DNA of 64,000 nucleotides, from positions 1 through 64,000 of the forward strand of contig JADJAL010000010.1 in NCBI GenBank assembly GCA_016704305.1, written 5' to 3'. This DNA is from Haliea sp. (lineage in GTDB: Bacteria; Pseudomonadota; Gammaproteobacteria; Pseudomonadales; Halieaceae). The notes below the pieces were generated by a model. That model worked only from the letters and a program-made list of their open reading frames with translations, was not told where the DNA came from and made no database searches. Shown here one piece after another: positions 55,404-64,000 of the stretch (position 1 is its first letter; each line of letters opens with the position of its first letter). The position numbers and the translations under genes are program-made.

Positions 55404-57797
55404 GTGTCGTTCGGCCGCACCGACCACCCGCTGGACGACATGGGCCCGATGCAGGGCTCATTCACTGCGCTTCCAAAGCTACTACTAAGAACGTCTCAAT
55501 CGGTATTGCGTGCAGAACTCGTACAGCAACAGGGCAATCAATTTTTATTCCAGGCGCAGGCATTCAACATCTTTAACCTGATCAGTCCTGAACATTTTTA
55601 CAAACACGTCTATGAAATTGCTGGCAAGACGCCCACTGCGCTGTTGAACCTGCGTATCGATATCCCGCGGGATGACGTCTGTCGCGTCAGGCTGCAGGAA
55701 GAAAGCAACTTTGATGACACATTCACCCCCATGGTCGCCAGCGACATCACAGACGATGACTGCAAGGTTGAGTTAATTGAAGACGAACAGTGCTATCGCC
55801 TGCAAACCGGCAAGCTGAGCCTGCACGTCTACAAGGCCGATTTCAGGATCGAGCTCTCCGACCGGGATGGCAACAGGATAACCAGCACCGGCGGGCGGAC
55901 TGACAACCACTTTGGTATTGCCTACGACTCGTATCCGATGGGCTTTGTGCGCGACAGGCGCCACAAGCACTGGTACGCAGTGAACTCTTTTGAGCTGACG
56001 CACGGTGAAGCCATCTACGGCCTGGGAGAGCATTTTGGCCCGATGAACAAGGTGGGAGAAACCTTGCGCCTGTGGATCACCGAGGGCGTCGGAAATTCCA
56101 CAGGCCGCGTTTACAAAACCGTCCCGTTTTATGTCAGCACGCGAGGCTATGGTGTCTTTTTTAACCAGACGCATCCGATGACGTTCTGGGTAGGCTCGAA
56201 GGAGAAATCCAAGGTGCAGGTCGCCGTGGAGGAAAAGAAGCTCGACTATTACCTCTTTGCCGGAACGATCAAGGAAACACTCAACAACTACACCGCCCTG
56301 ACTGGTCGCGCCCCTGTACTGCCCAAATACTCATTCGGCACCTGGATCTCCAGAATGTCCTATACATCGCAACAGGAAGTCATGGACGTCGCGAACACCT
56401 TGCGAGAAAAGCGCTTCCCCGCAGACGTGATCAACCTGGACGTGAGCTGGTTTAGCAGCGACTGGAAATGCGACTGGCAGTTCGACACGGTACGCTTTCC
56501 CAACCCTGAGGCGATGTGCAGTCAACTCCATGAGACTGGCTTTCGACTCTCACTGTGGCAGCAGCCTTACATATTGAAAGGAACTGCCCTGTGGAAAGAA
56601 GCCAGCGACAATAACCTGCTTGCCACAAGCAATGTGCCATTTTCCTTTTGCGGGCAGTTTGAAGCGGCGCCGATTGACTTTACCAAGCCGGAAGCCGCCA
56701 GCTGGTACAAGAACCGGCTCATCAAACCGCTTCTCGAAATAGGCGTGGATATCATCAAGACCGATTTCGGTGAGGGTATACAACCCGCCATGCAGTTTGC
56801 GGGTGGCACCGGTCACGCGCTGCACAATGTGTATCCCCTGCTCTACAACAAGGCGGCTTTCGAGGTGACGCAGGAAGTGCATGGTGAGGACAACGCGATG
56901 GTCTGGGGCCGCAGCGCCTACGCCGGCTCCCAGCGCTATCCCGTGCAGTGGAGCGGCGACAATGCATCCACCTTCGGCGCCATGCAGGCGTCCCTTCGCG
57001 GTGGACTGGGATACGGCCTCAGTGGATTCACCTACTGGAGCCAGGATACCGGCGGGTTTGTGGGAGAACCCACCGATGAACTGGTGATACGCTGGACCCA
57101 ACTCTCGATATTCCAGTCCCATCTGCGCTACCACGGTTGTTACCCCTTCAGGGAGCCCTGGCAATTCTCCGAGGAAGCACAAACTATCCTGAGGGAATAC
57201 CTCAACTACCGGTACCGCCTCATCCCCTATCTCTATAGCGAGTCGATCGCCTGTGCAGCGTCAGGCCTTCCCCTGCTGCGGCCGCTGGTACTCGATTACC
57301 AGCAAGACCCCACCGTGCACGCTATCGATGATCAGTTCATGTCCGGCCACAGTATCCTTGTCGCACCGGTGATGCGCGAAGATATCCGGCGCACCTTCTA
57401 CCTCCCCGAGGGCGTGTGGTACGACTTCTTCAACAAGGAAGCGTCAAACGGCAGGCAGTGGATTACGCAGGATTGCCCTCTGAACAGAATCCCCATTTGG
57501 CTGAAAGGCGGCTCTGTCATCCCGTTGGGCCCGGTAGTACAGAGCACCGATGAACTGTCTGATGAGACACCGCTGGAGTGGATTGTGCTCCTTGACCAGA
57601 ACAATAGTGCTGCAGGGACCTTTCACCATAACAGGAAGCGTACTTCAACAATAAAGGCGCAGAGCAATGGCAGTCAGGTAATCGTAACGCTGGGCAAGGA
57701 TTTACCCGTGGAAAAGGTCAGGGTGTTTGGACGGTCAGGTGAATTCACCGGAGAAGATATCGTATTGGAAGTGGGATCAAGGGGTCAGAGTCGTTGA
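55404..57797 (+). CDS. GH31 glycoside hydrolase (YicI-like alpha-xylosidase/alpha-glucosidase)
   Basis: A retaining alpha-glycosidase of 797 residues from GTG 55404 (about 856 if it begins at 55226). It has an N-terminal beta-sandwich, then the (beta/alpha)8 barrel from PKYSFGTWISRMSY. The catalytic nucleophile Asp is in IIKTDFGEGI and the acid/base Asp in PVQWSGDNAS, as in YicI. LDVSWFSSDWKCDWQFD resembles the YicI subsite. There is no signal peptide, so the enzyme is probably cytoplasmic; alpha-xyloside or alpha-glucoside specificity cannot be decided. The last residues (GSRGQSR) and the stop come from an inverted-repeat element, so the natural C-terminus may have been altered. Confidence 0.92.
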   Translation: MSFGRTDHPLDDMGPMQGSFTALPKLLLRTSQSVLRAELVQQQGNQFLFQAQAFNIFNLISPEHFYKHVYEIAGKTPTALLNLRIDIPRDDVCRVRLQEESNFDDTFTPMVASDITDDDCKVELIEDEQCYRLQTGKLSLHVYKADFRIELSDRDGNRITSTGGRTDNHFGIAYDSYPMGFVRDRRHKHWYAVNSFELTHGEAIYGLGEHFGPMNKVGETLRLWITEGVGNSTGRVYKTVPFYVSTRGYGVFFNQTHPMTFWVGSKEKSKVQVAVEEKKLDYYLFAGTIKETLNNYTALTGRAPVLPKYSFGTWISRMSYTSQQEVMDVANTLREKRFPADVINLDVSWFSSDWKCDWQFDTVRFPNPEAMCSQLHETGFRLSLWQQPYILKGTALWKEASDNNLLATSNVPFSFCGQFEAAPIDFTKPEAASWYKNRLIKPLLEIGVDIIKTDFGEGIQPAMQFAGGTGHALHNVYPLLYNKAAFEVTQEVHGEDNAMVWGRSAYAGSQRYPVQWSGDNASTFGAMQASLRGGLGYGLSGFTYWSQDTGGFVGEPTDELVIRWTQLSIFQSHLRYHGCYPFREPWQFSEEAQTILREYLNYRYRLIPYLYSESIACAASGLPLLRPLVLDYQQDPTVHAIDDQFMSGHSILVAPVMREDIRRTFYLPEGVWYDFFNKEASNGRQWITQDCPLNRIPIWLKGGSVIPLGPVVQSTDELSDETPLEWIVLLDQNNSAAGTFHHNRKRTSTIKAQSNGSQVIVTLGKDLPVEKVRVFGRSGEFTGEDIVLEVGSRGQSR

Positions 57798-57874
57798 AGT
57801 TTTACACCTCAAGGGCGCCGTTAAGTTGAAAGCGTTTCGAATTGCGAAACATTCAAGTTCTCTGACCCCTTGAT
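57776..57874. repeat. Inverted repeat, GGGGTCAGAG arms, overlapping the GH31 3' end
   Basis: The 15-bp arms ATCAAGGGGTCAGAG (57776-57790) and its exact complement (57860-57874) flank about 70 bases with further weak internal pairing. The left arm contains the last codons of the GH31 gene. Confidence 0.82.
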
Positions 57875-57910
57875 TTGTTTTGACGCCTGTTTGCTCCAGA
57901 CGCCCCGGTC

Positions 57911-58913
57911 TCAGTCAAACTGAAAGTTCGCTGCGGTGAAGGCGTTATAGGTGCGTTCCAGATCTTCCGCCGTGGCCGCCATCGGCGCAATGATGTGTGT
58001 ATGCACGCCGCCGTCGGCATCCGCCTGTATGCGGCTGCGTATCTCGTCCTCGGTGCCTATGATCGCGATCTCGTCGATCAACTCATCCGTCAGCGCGCCG
58101 GCGGTTTTTCTCGCGATTTTTCTCGGCCCAGCCTTGTGCGATGGCCGCTGCGGCGTCTTCATAGCCGGCCCAGGCGAGGAACTTGTTATACACCGGCGTG
58201 GCGTAGTATGGTCCGAAGGCTGCTCGGAATATCTCCCGGCCCATTGCCTTGTCGTCGGTGCACAACACCATCGCGCGGTTCACCACTTCAATGTCCTGCC
58301 AGTTTTTCCCGGCGCTTTTTGCGCCGCGTTTTAGCGCCTCCATCATTTTCGGCAGGGCGCCCTGGGGCCACAGGTTGAAAATAACGCCATCACCCACTTC
58401 TGCCGCCATCTCGATCATCTTCGGCCGTAGCGCGCCAATGTAGATCGGTGGCGGGTTTTCCGTGGGCGCCTGGCGATAGCCGCGGCTGGACAGCGTCTCG
58501 CCCTTGAAGTCGGTTTTCTCGCCCTTGAGCATCTGCCGCACCAGCTGCGCGGTTTCCTTCACGCGCGTGAGCGGCTTGTCCAGCGGTATGCCATTCCACT
58601 GCCCCATGATCGTCTGGCTGGAGGAGCCGAGGCCCAGGATAAAGCGCCCCGGTATCACCTGGCTGATCACGTTGGCGGACGCCGCGATGACCGAGGGGCT
58701 GCGGGTATACACGGGCGTGACCGCCACGCCAATGCGAATGGTGCGGGTGTGGTGCCCAACGGCCGCTATCTGGGTGAGGGTGTCCGGCGCGCCGGAATCG
58801 CTGAACCAGGCATCGGGAATGCCGTTGTCCTCGGCCCAGCGCAATCGCGCAATGGTATCGGCGATATTGGGGCCTGCGGGCAGCGTGATAGCGATCCGTT
58901 TTGTCGGTGTCAT
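57911..58913 (-). CDS. LLM-class flavin-dependent oxidoreductase, one frameshift
   Basis: A luciferase-like monooxygenase (FMN or F420 dependent) of about 333 residues. ATG 58913 starts MTPTKRIAITLPAGPNIADT; other landmarks are AWFSDSGAPDTLT, IRIGVAVTPVYTRSPSVIAA, PGRFILGLGSSSQTIMGQWN, and the C-terminal TDELIDEIAIIGTEDEIRSR. Removing one A from the run near 58108-58112 joins the two halves. Substrate unknown. It points toward the GH31 gene and has no obvious partner. Confidence 0.87.
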
Positions 58914-59174
58914 GTGTTTTTTCCGGGAAGTCGAGATTGCCGTTCGGCGCCCAGTATATATGCGTCCAAGGGTATGCGGGCAAGCCGGGTGTTTGATCCC
59001 GGCAATTGTGGAGGAAAAGGCCGCGCCACGTTTCCGCGGGAACGTTTTCCGGTTATAAAGGGCCTCTGGCAAAAGTGTTAATAAGAATGCCGGACAGGTT
59101 CGCAGGCGCAGAGTGCCCAACTTCGGAATTTTTACCCTGGCCCGTATCCAGTCCCGTTACATAAAGCCCACCCA
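58914..59174. other. Intergenic region before the lipoprotein genes
   Basis: 260 bases between divergent genes that must hold both promoters. An in-frame minus-strand extension to 59120 has no conserved sequence. I see no repeat or RNA here. Confidence 0.4.
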
Positions 59175-60329
59175 ATGAGGCACGATAAAAAAGTGAATAA
59201 CACGAAACGCTTGACCCTCAGCACCCTCCTAGCCCTCGCAACGCTGATCCTGTCCGGATGTTCAAATAGCAACGATAGCGGTGCGGATGTGCCTGGCCCG
59301 GTTTCCTACGACGCGCTGGGGCCGTACCCGGTGGCCAATAGCACCGTCAGCATTGTGAACCACGCCGAGGGCAGGGTTCTCAATGTGGAGATCTGGTACC
59401 CGGCAAACGCGACTGGTCCGGAGCAGACGATTCTCGACTTTGCCACCAGCGCGATGGAGCGGGACAACCTCACCGCCCTGCTGGAGGAAAACCCGGACAA
59501 TTGCGTGAGGCAGGATACGTCCTCCAGCAGGGCGCTGGCGCCTGCGGCGTCGCCCGCCAAATTTCCACTGGTGGTTTTTTCCCATTGTTTCGGATGCACG
59601 CGGTATTCCTCGTTCTCGCTGGCGGAAAGGCTGGCCAGCCACGGCATTGCTGTCGCCGCCCCGGACCATGCGATGGATACCCTGTTTGATTCCGGGGCAA
59701 CGCTGTCCGCTGAATTCCTGGCGATCCGGGCGAGCGACATCGCCGCCGTGCTTGACGAGTTGCTGATTCCCAACTCTGCCGCGTTGCCCGTCAACCTGCA
59801 GGGGAGATTCGACGAAACCAGAATCGCCGCCGCAGGCCACAGTTTCGGCGCGGTAACCACCGGCAAGGTGCTGCAGGATGATGCGCGCTTCATAGCCGGC
59901 CTCATCATCGCCGCGCCGGTTGAAAACCCCGTGCTGCCTGGCGTCTCTGTAGCGCAAATACCGCAGCCAACGCTGTACCTGATCGCCCGGGAAGACAACA
60001 GCATCGGCGAGATCGGCAACATCTTCATGCGCAATAACTATGCTGCCGCCACCAGCCCGAGCTGGAAGGTGGAGATAGCGGACGCTGGGCACTGGTCGTT
60101 CTCGGACATCGCCGGCATCATCCCGGGCTTCCAGCCAGGGTGCGGGGATGGCGTGCGCCAGACCATTCCAGGAGAGCCCTTTACCTACATCGACAACCTG
60201 TTGGCCCGCGACATTACCGCGTCGTACGGCACCCGATTCTTCGCCGCGCAATTGCTGGGTGACGAGAAGGCACTGCAGGAACTGGGCGATTCAACGCATC
60301 CAGATATTGTTGATGTACAAGTGAAGTAA
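59175..60329 (+). CDS. Secreted alpha/beta-hydrolase lipoprotein (PAF-acetylhydrolase-like)
   Basis: A 384-residue lipoprotein with lipobox LILSGC at about residue 29. The catalytic elbow GHSFG is in IAAAGHSFGAVTTGKVL, oxyanion-region VVFSHCFGCTRYSSFSLAER, an acidic residue in YLIAREDNS and a terminal His in ADAGHWSFSD. The PAF-AH/dienelactone-type layout suggests an esterase or lipase at the cell surface. It is followed by a second lipoprotein 12 bases downstream. Confidence 0.85.
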   Translation: MRHDKKVNNTKRLTLSTLLALATLILSGCSNSNDSGADVPGPVSYDALGPYPVANSTVSIVNHAEGRVLNVEIWYPANATGPEQTILDFATSAMERDNLTALLEENPDNCVRQDTSSSRALAPAASPAKFPLVVFSHCFGCTRYSSFSLAERLASHGIAVAAPDHAMDTLFDSGATLSAEFLAIRASDIAAVLDELLIPNSAALPVNLQGRFDETRIAAAGHSFGAVTTGKVLQDDARFIAGLIIAAPVENPVLPGVSVAQIPQPTLYLIAREDNSIGEIGNIFMRNNYAAATSPSWKVEIADAGHWSFSDIAGIIPGFQPGCGDGVRQTIPGEPFTYIDNLLARDITASYGTRFFAAQLLGDEKALQELGDSTHPDIVDVQVK

Positions 60330-60341
60330 CCGGGGAAAGTG

Positions 60342-61568
60342 ATGAAGCACAATAAGAAATTTTGGTACATGCTGGCGCCGGCGCTGGCCGGTGCTCTCGC
60401 CATCGGTGGCTGTAGCAACTCAAATTCCGATTCGCCAGAGCCGAGCCCCGATCCCATCATTCCCGTCGAGCCGGTTCCGACGGATCCTCCTGTGATCACA
60501 ACCACGTCCGCGTGGTCGGCCGCACTGCAAACCATCACGCTGGAAGTCACAGTCGAGCATTTCACGCCATCGCAGGTGCGGGTCTATCCCAGGGGCATTG
60601 ACGGCGGCTGGGTGGAGACGGATGACTCTGCGCCTTTCTCGTTCAGCATCGACATCTCCGGCTTCGCGCCCGGCGATTACCCGATGCTGATCGTCGCCAG
60701 CGATGCAGACGCGGAGGTTGAAAAGAACGAGGTCGTTTCCATCAACGGGTGCAACGGGCAGCAGTCGCTGTGTGATCGCGGCTACGATCAGGTGCGATTC
60801 GTGACGACGCACAACGCCATGTCGAATGCGACGGACGGCTGGACCGAGCCGAATCAAAACTGGGATGTGCCCGCGCAATTGCAGGCCGGTGTGCGCGGCC
60901 TCATGCTCGATACCTATCGCGCAGGCAGCACCAATGGACTGGGCCAGCCGGAAGTGCCGGACGTGGACCCCGATACCGGCTACCTGTGCCACGCCATATG
61001 CCTGATCGGCAAGCAGCCGCTCGTGGAGGGCCTGCAGGAAGTGCGCGCATTCCTCGATGCGAACCCCGGGGAGGTCGTTACCTTCATCCTCGAATCCTAT
61101 CTCAGCCACGAACTCACCGCCGCCGCCTTTGACGAGGCGGATCTGACGCACTACACCTATGTACACACGGGTGATGCGTGGCCGACACTTGGCCAGATGA
61201 TCGACGCTGGCACGCGTCTCGTGGTGCTGCAGGATAGAGCTGTGGACCCGGACTACCCCTGGTTGATGAATGTCTGGAGCCATGCGTTTGAAACGCACTA
61301 CTCGGCGGCAACGCCGGCGGATTTCTCCTGCAACGTCAATCGCGGCACGCCGTCCAACGACCTGTTCATCTTCAACCACTTCCTCACCGGCGTTTTTGGC
61401 GCGCCGGAACTGGCCGAGCAAGTAAACTACAATCCGTTCCTGCAGGCGCGCATCGATGAATGCGAGGCCTTCCATGCAACACCCGCGAATTTTGTCACGG
61501 TCGACTTTGTCGATATTGGCGACGCGGTTGAAGCAGTAAACGCGCTGAACGCTACCGGCGGTTTCTGA
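60342..61568 (+). CDS. PI-PLC X-domain-like secreted lipoprotein
   Basis: A 408-residue protein with a lipoprotein signal (LAIGGCSNSN), a Pro-rich linker, an Ig-like N-terminal domain (~40-135), and a phosphatidylinositol-PLC X-type TIM barrel. The first His is in FVTTHNAMSN, the metal/acid residue in RGLMLDTYRAG, and the second His in YLCHAICLIGKQPL, followed by VVTFILESYL. Eukaryotic-type PLC residues beyond these are not evident, so the substrate (a glycerophosphodiester or a GPI-like lipid) is uncertain. A GTG just before ATG 60342 is also in frame. Confidence 0.82.
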   Translation: MKHNKKFWYMLAPALAGALAIGGCSNSNSDSPEPSPDPIIPVEPVPTDPPVITTTSAWSAALQTITLEVTVEHFTPSQVRVYPRGIDGGWVETDDSAPFSFSIDISGFAPGDYPMLIVASDADAEVEKNEVVSINGCNGQQSLCDRGYDQVRFVTTHNAMSNATDGWTEPNQNWDVPAQLQAGVRGLMLDTYRAGSTNGLGQPEVPDVDPDTGYLCHAICLIGKQPLVEGLQEVRAFLDANPGEVVTFILESYLSHELTAAAFDEADLTHYTYVHTGDAWPTLGQMIDAGTRLVVLQDRAVDPDYPWLMNVWSHAFETHYSAATPADFSCNVNRGTPSNDLFIFNHFLTGVFGAPELAEQVNYNPFLQARIDECEAFHATPANFVTVDFVDIGDAVEAVNALNATGGF

Positions 61569-61581
61569 GGTCTCTGTCCCT

Positions 61582-61914
61582 ATGGCAATGAACACCGAGT
61601 ACGCCGCTCGCGAACCAGGGCGCACCGAGGTAGACGCGCTCGCAGGGGCAACCCTGCTCGAATTCGGTAGCCCCGGCTGCGGACACTGTCGCGCGGCCCA
61701 GCCGCTGCTGGCGTCCGCAATCGCCGCACATCCGGGAGTACACCATCTCAAGATCGCCGATGGCAGTGGGCGTCCGCTGGGACGCTCCTTTCGCGTCAAA
61801 CTCTGGCCGACGCTCGTCTTCCTGCGCGATGGGCATGAGATCGCGCGACTGGTGCGACCTGATGATGCGCGTAGCGTCGCTGATGCGCTCGCGAAGATCG
61901 ACGTTCCCGCATAG
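61582..61914 (+). CDS. Thioredoxin-family protein with CGHC active site
   Basis: A 110-residue thioredoxin fold with LLEFGSPGCGHCRAAQPLL (CGHC, as in protein disulfide isomerases) and the cis-Pro in RVKLWPTLVFLRDG. No signal peptide is seen, so it is probably cytoplasmic. It starts 13 bases after the PI-PLC-like gene. It may reduce other proteins, but the partner is not shown by sequence. Confidence 0.87.
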   Translation: MAMNTEYAAREPGRTEVDALAGATLLEFGSPGCGHCRAAQPLLASAIAAHPGVHHLKIADGSGRPLGRSFRVKLWPTLVFLRDGHEIARLVRPDDARSVADALAKIDVPA

Positions 61915-61930
61915 ACGTTCCTGTAAAACG

Positions 61931-61997
61931 GGGACAGACCACGATTTATTTCTCCCATTCGACGATTGAGAGGAAACCGAAAAACGTGGTCCGTCCC
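61931..61997. repeat. Inverted repeat, GGGACAGACCACG arms
   Basis: 13-bp arms (61931-61943 / 61985-61997) with one mismatch flank a 41-nt centre. The third palindrome of this style in the last 9 kb. Confidence 0.75.
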
Positions 61998-62077
61998 TGA
62001 GCTACCGCAGCAAAAAAATCCCTACATCCATTCACGGCTGTCCCGACGTACCCGAATTGATGTGATGTTCAAGGATT

Positions 62078-62106
62078 GTTCATGTACGCGTCACGAAAAC
62101 GTCACG
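62078..62106 (+). promoter_or_regulatory. Pho-box-like direct repeats
   Basis: Three units at exact 11-base spacing: GTTCATG, CGTCACG and CGTCACG, the last two separated by AAAA, as in PhoB sites (CTGTCAT with AT-rich spacers). They end 63 bases before the next start codon. Match to the consensus is partial (TCA in every unit; GTCA in the last two). Confidence 0.45.
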
Positions 62107-62169
62107 ATCCCGCCTCAGAGTCGCTTGCGCAACGTTAATCCACGCAAACAGACAATGAGGATTTACTGG

Positions 62170-64000
62170 ATGTTTCTTAAGAAAAATTTACTGCTCGCAG
62201 TCATCGCCATGCCATTGCTGCTGTCGGGATGCTGGGGCGGCGACGATGGGGACAATGGCGCAACAGGCGCTGCGGGGCCCGCCGGCCCCATTGGGCCAGA
62301 AGGTCCTGCAGGCCCGCCTGGTACGGATGGCACGGATGGCGAAGACGCGACGCCATCAACCATCGCGCTTTCTTTTCTGGGCCGTTACGAAACCGGCCAG
62401 TTTGGGGAATCAGCGGCGGAAATCGTTGATTATGATCCCGCCACAGAGAGTGCATTCGTGGTCAACGCCCAATCGGGCAGCGTGGATGTGCTGGATGCCA
62501 GCTCACCGAGTACGCCAACACTCGTGACCTCTTTGGATGTCGCCGCCGACGTTGCCGCGGCACTCAGCCTGAGCGCGAGTGATCTGGGTGCCGCCAACAG
62601 CGTAAGCGTCAGTGGCAATACGCTCGCCGTTGCCATCGAAGCGGATATCAAACAGGAAAACGGTTACATCGCCTTCTACCAAACCGACGGCACGTTCCTC
62701 AGCGCGGTCGAAGCTGGCGCACTACCGGACATGGTAACTTTCTCGCCAGACGGCAATACGGTTATCGCAGCCAACGAAGGGGAGCCAAACGGCGACTACT
62801 CTGTAGATCCCGAGGGCAGCGTGACAGTGGTGGACGTGTCCGGTGGTGCCGGCGCGCTTACTGCCGCAAACGTAACGCAGGTTGGATTTACCGCCTTTAA
62901 CGGCGGCGGATTGACCGGTCCAGTCCGTATTTCAGCCAAATCCGCGAGCGTCGCGGCCGATCTGGAGCCAGAGTATGTCGCTGTATCCGCTGACAGCACT
63001 ACGGCTTACATCATGCTGCAGGAAAACAATGCCGTAGCCACTCTCGACCTGGCGACGAAAACAATTACCGGCATCAGAGGGCTCGGGTTCAAGGATTACT
63101 CGATCCCCGGCAATGAAATGGACCCCAGTAATGAAGACGGTGGTGTAAACATTCGTTCGGTACCCGTATTCGGCGTCTACATGCCGGACTCTGCCGACAC
63201 CTACACGTTCAACGGCATCACCTACATCGTGACCGCCAATGAAGGTGATGGGCGCGAATACCTGACCGATGCCGAAGATGCCGAGGACTGTGCCGAGCAG
63301 GGCGGGTTTGATTTCGACGACGGCGATTGCTTTCACTACCTGGACGAAATCCGCATCAAGGACATCACTGACGATGGCGCCACTTTTGACAAGGACCTGG
63401 TCGCGCTGGCTGGCGACGATTTTCAGGATGACGAAAAACTGGGTCGACTGAAGGTGATAGCTAACCTGGGTGTTTCCGGCACCTGCGCCTCCCTGGCGAC
63501 AACAGGGCAACCCGGCGCTGATTGCACCTATGGGGCTTTGTATGCCTATGGTGGCCGCTCCTTCACCATCTGGAACACACAAAGCGGGCAGCCGGTTTTC
63601 GATTCAGGCAATGCGTTTGAGGTCATCACCGCGAATCGGCTGGGCAGCAGCTTCAATGCCAGCAACGATGACAACGAGGGCGATGATCGATCTGACGACA
63701 AGGGCCCCGAGCCCGAAGCCATGGAGATCGGCCAGATCAACGGCCGTACCTATGCATTCATAGGCCTTGAACGCGTCGGAGGAATCATGGTGTACGACAT
63801 TACCAACCCTGAAGCCCCCGCATTTGTGCAATACATCAATATGCGCGACTTCACGATTGAAGACGTCGAAGAGGACCTGGCGCTGGTTGGCGACCTGGGG
63901 CCGGAATCGATCAAGTTTGTCGCTGCCGATGACAGCCCCACCGGCAATCCGATGCTGCTCCTCGGGAACGAAGTCAGCGGCACCACGTCGTTCTTCAATT
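62170..64000 (+). CDS. Choice-of-anchor-I-type lipoprotein (partial, runs off the window)
   Basis: At least 610 residues with no stop before the end. It has a lipoprotein signal (MPLLLSGCWGG), a short collagen-like Gly-X-Y tract (GAAGPAGPIGPEGPAGPPG, ~35-55), and then a beta-propeller-like region with VTFSPDGNTVIAANEGEPN, FGVYMPDSADTYTFNGITYI and VTANEGDGREY, and further PEAMEIGQINGRTYAFIGLE, the signature of the large 'choice-of-anchor I' or esterase-like-phytase group. It probably acts at the cell surface; phosphatase or phytase-like activity is suggested by homologues and the Pho-box-like site, not shown. Confidence 0.85.
   Translation, partial: MFLKKNLLLAVIAMPLLLSGCWGGDDGDNGATGAAGPAGPIGPEGPAGPPGTDGTDGEDATPSTIALSFLGRYETGQFGESAAEIVDYDPATESAFVVNAQSGSVDVLDASSPSTPTLVTSLDVAADVAAALSLSASDLGAANSVSVSGNTLAVAIEADIKQENGYIAFYQTDGTFLSAVEAGALPDMVTFSPDGNTVIAANEGEPNGDYSVDPEGSVTVVDVSGGAGALTAANVTQVGFTAFNGGGLTGPVRISAKSASVAADLEPEYVAVSADSTTAYIMLQENNAVATLDLATKTITGIRGLGFKDYSIPGNEMDPSNEDGGVNIRSVPVFGVYMPDSADTYTFNGITYIVTANEGDGREYLTDAEDAEDCAEQGGFDFDDGDCFHYLDEIRIKDITDDGATFDKDLVALAGDDFQDDEKLGRLKVIANLGVSGTCASLATTGQPGADCTYGALYAYGGRSFTIWNTQSGQPVFDSGNAFEVITANRLGSSFNASNDDNEGDDRSDDKGPEPEAMEIGQINGRTYAFIGLERVGGIMVYDITNPEAPAFVQYINMRDFTIEDVEEDLALVGDLGPESIKFVAADDSPTGNPMLLLGNEVSGTTSFFN

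Overview
This 64 kb window comes from a moderately GC-rich gammaproteobacterium. The evidence is the gene order aspS-ruvCAB-ybgC-tolQRAB-pal-cpoB-queE-queC-tRNA-Lys, the cell-wall cluster proA-nadD-rsfS-rlmH-mrdA-rodA-mltB-rlpA-dacA-ybeD-lipB, and a class Ia ribonucleotide reductase whose NrdA carries two ATP-cones, as in pseudomonads. Secreted esterase-like lipoproteins and an LLM-class flavin oxidoreductase fit a marine Cellvibrionales/Halieaceae-type lineage. That placement is inference and I could not test it.

Layout. 1-1555: the end of an integrated element (DUF4224-like protein and tyrosine integrase) abutting the 3' end of tRNA-Lys. 1632-10707 (minus): queuosine genes, Tol-Pal envelope system and RuvABC resolvasome. 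10708-11330: a non-coding gap with two unusual stem-loops, where many relatives carry yebC. 11331-16151: aspS, a zinc-ribbon protein, an HU protein with a histone-H1-like tail, and proS. 16222-21708: AraC and LuxR regulators, a glutamine-synthetase-family enzyme, a fatty-acid desaturase and glutathione peroxidase. 21712-33425 (minus): prfC, then the lipoate, cell-wall, ribosome and NAD genes, and proA. 33515-37646: redox enzymes and arginine genes (argD, argF). 37647-42595: nrdAB behind a rich control region (DnaA box, NrdR box pair, 12-bp tandem repeat).

42600-55100 is an accessory, defence-type island. It holds a lower-GC pair encoding a membrane/GAF-like protein and a small charged protein. 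A type I restriction-modification locus follows (hsdM, damaged hsdS, hsdR), with a GmrSD-like DUF262/DUF1524 gene and an unknown gene inserted between hsdS and hsdR. Several toxin-antitoxin-like modules and orphan antitoxins, and a GNAT acetyltransferase, complete it. Its most unusual property is that cassettes are separated by copies of the 3' ends of hsd genes: three HsdS C-terminal tails and two extra HsdR C-terminal scraps.

55100-64000 holds a GH31 glycosidase, an LLM-class oxidoreductase, two secreted lipoproteins (alpha/beta hydrolase and PI-PLC-like), a thioredoxin-like protein and the start of a choice-of-anchor-I-type lipoprotein with a Pho-box-like repeat upstream. Three inverted-repeat elements with stereotyped arms sit between these genes.

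Caution: many genes, including essential ones (ruvB twice, proS, queE), are broken by single-base indels, mostly in short homopolymers, that restore the family sequence when corrected. I read most of these as consensus errors rather than true pseudogenes, so breaks in the accessory genes should be read with the same suspicion.
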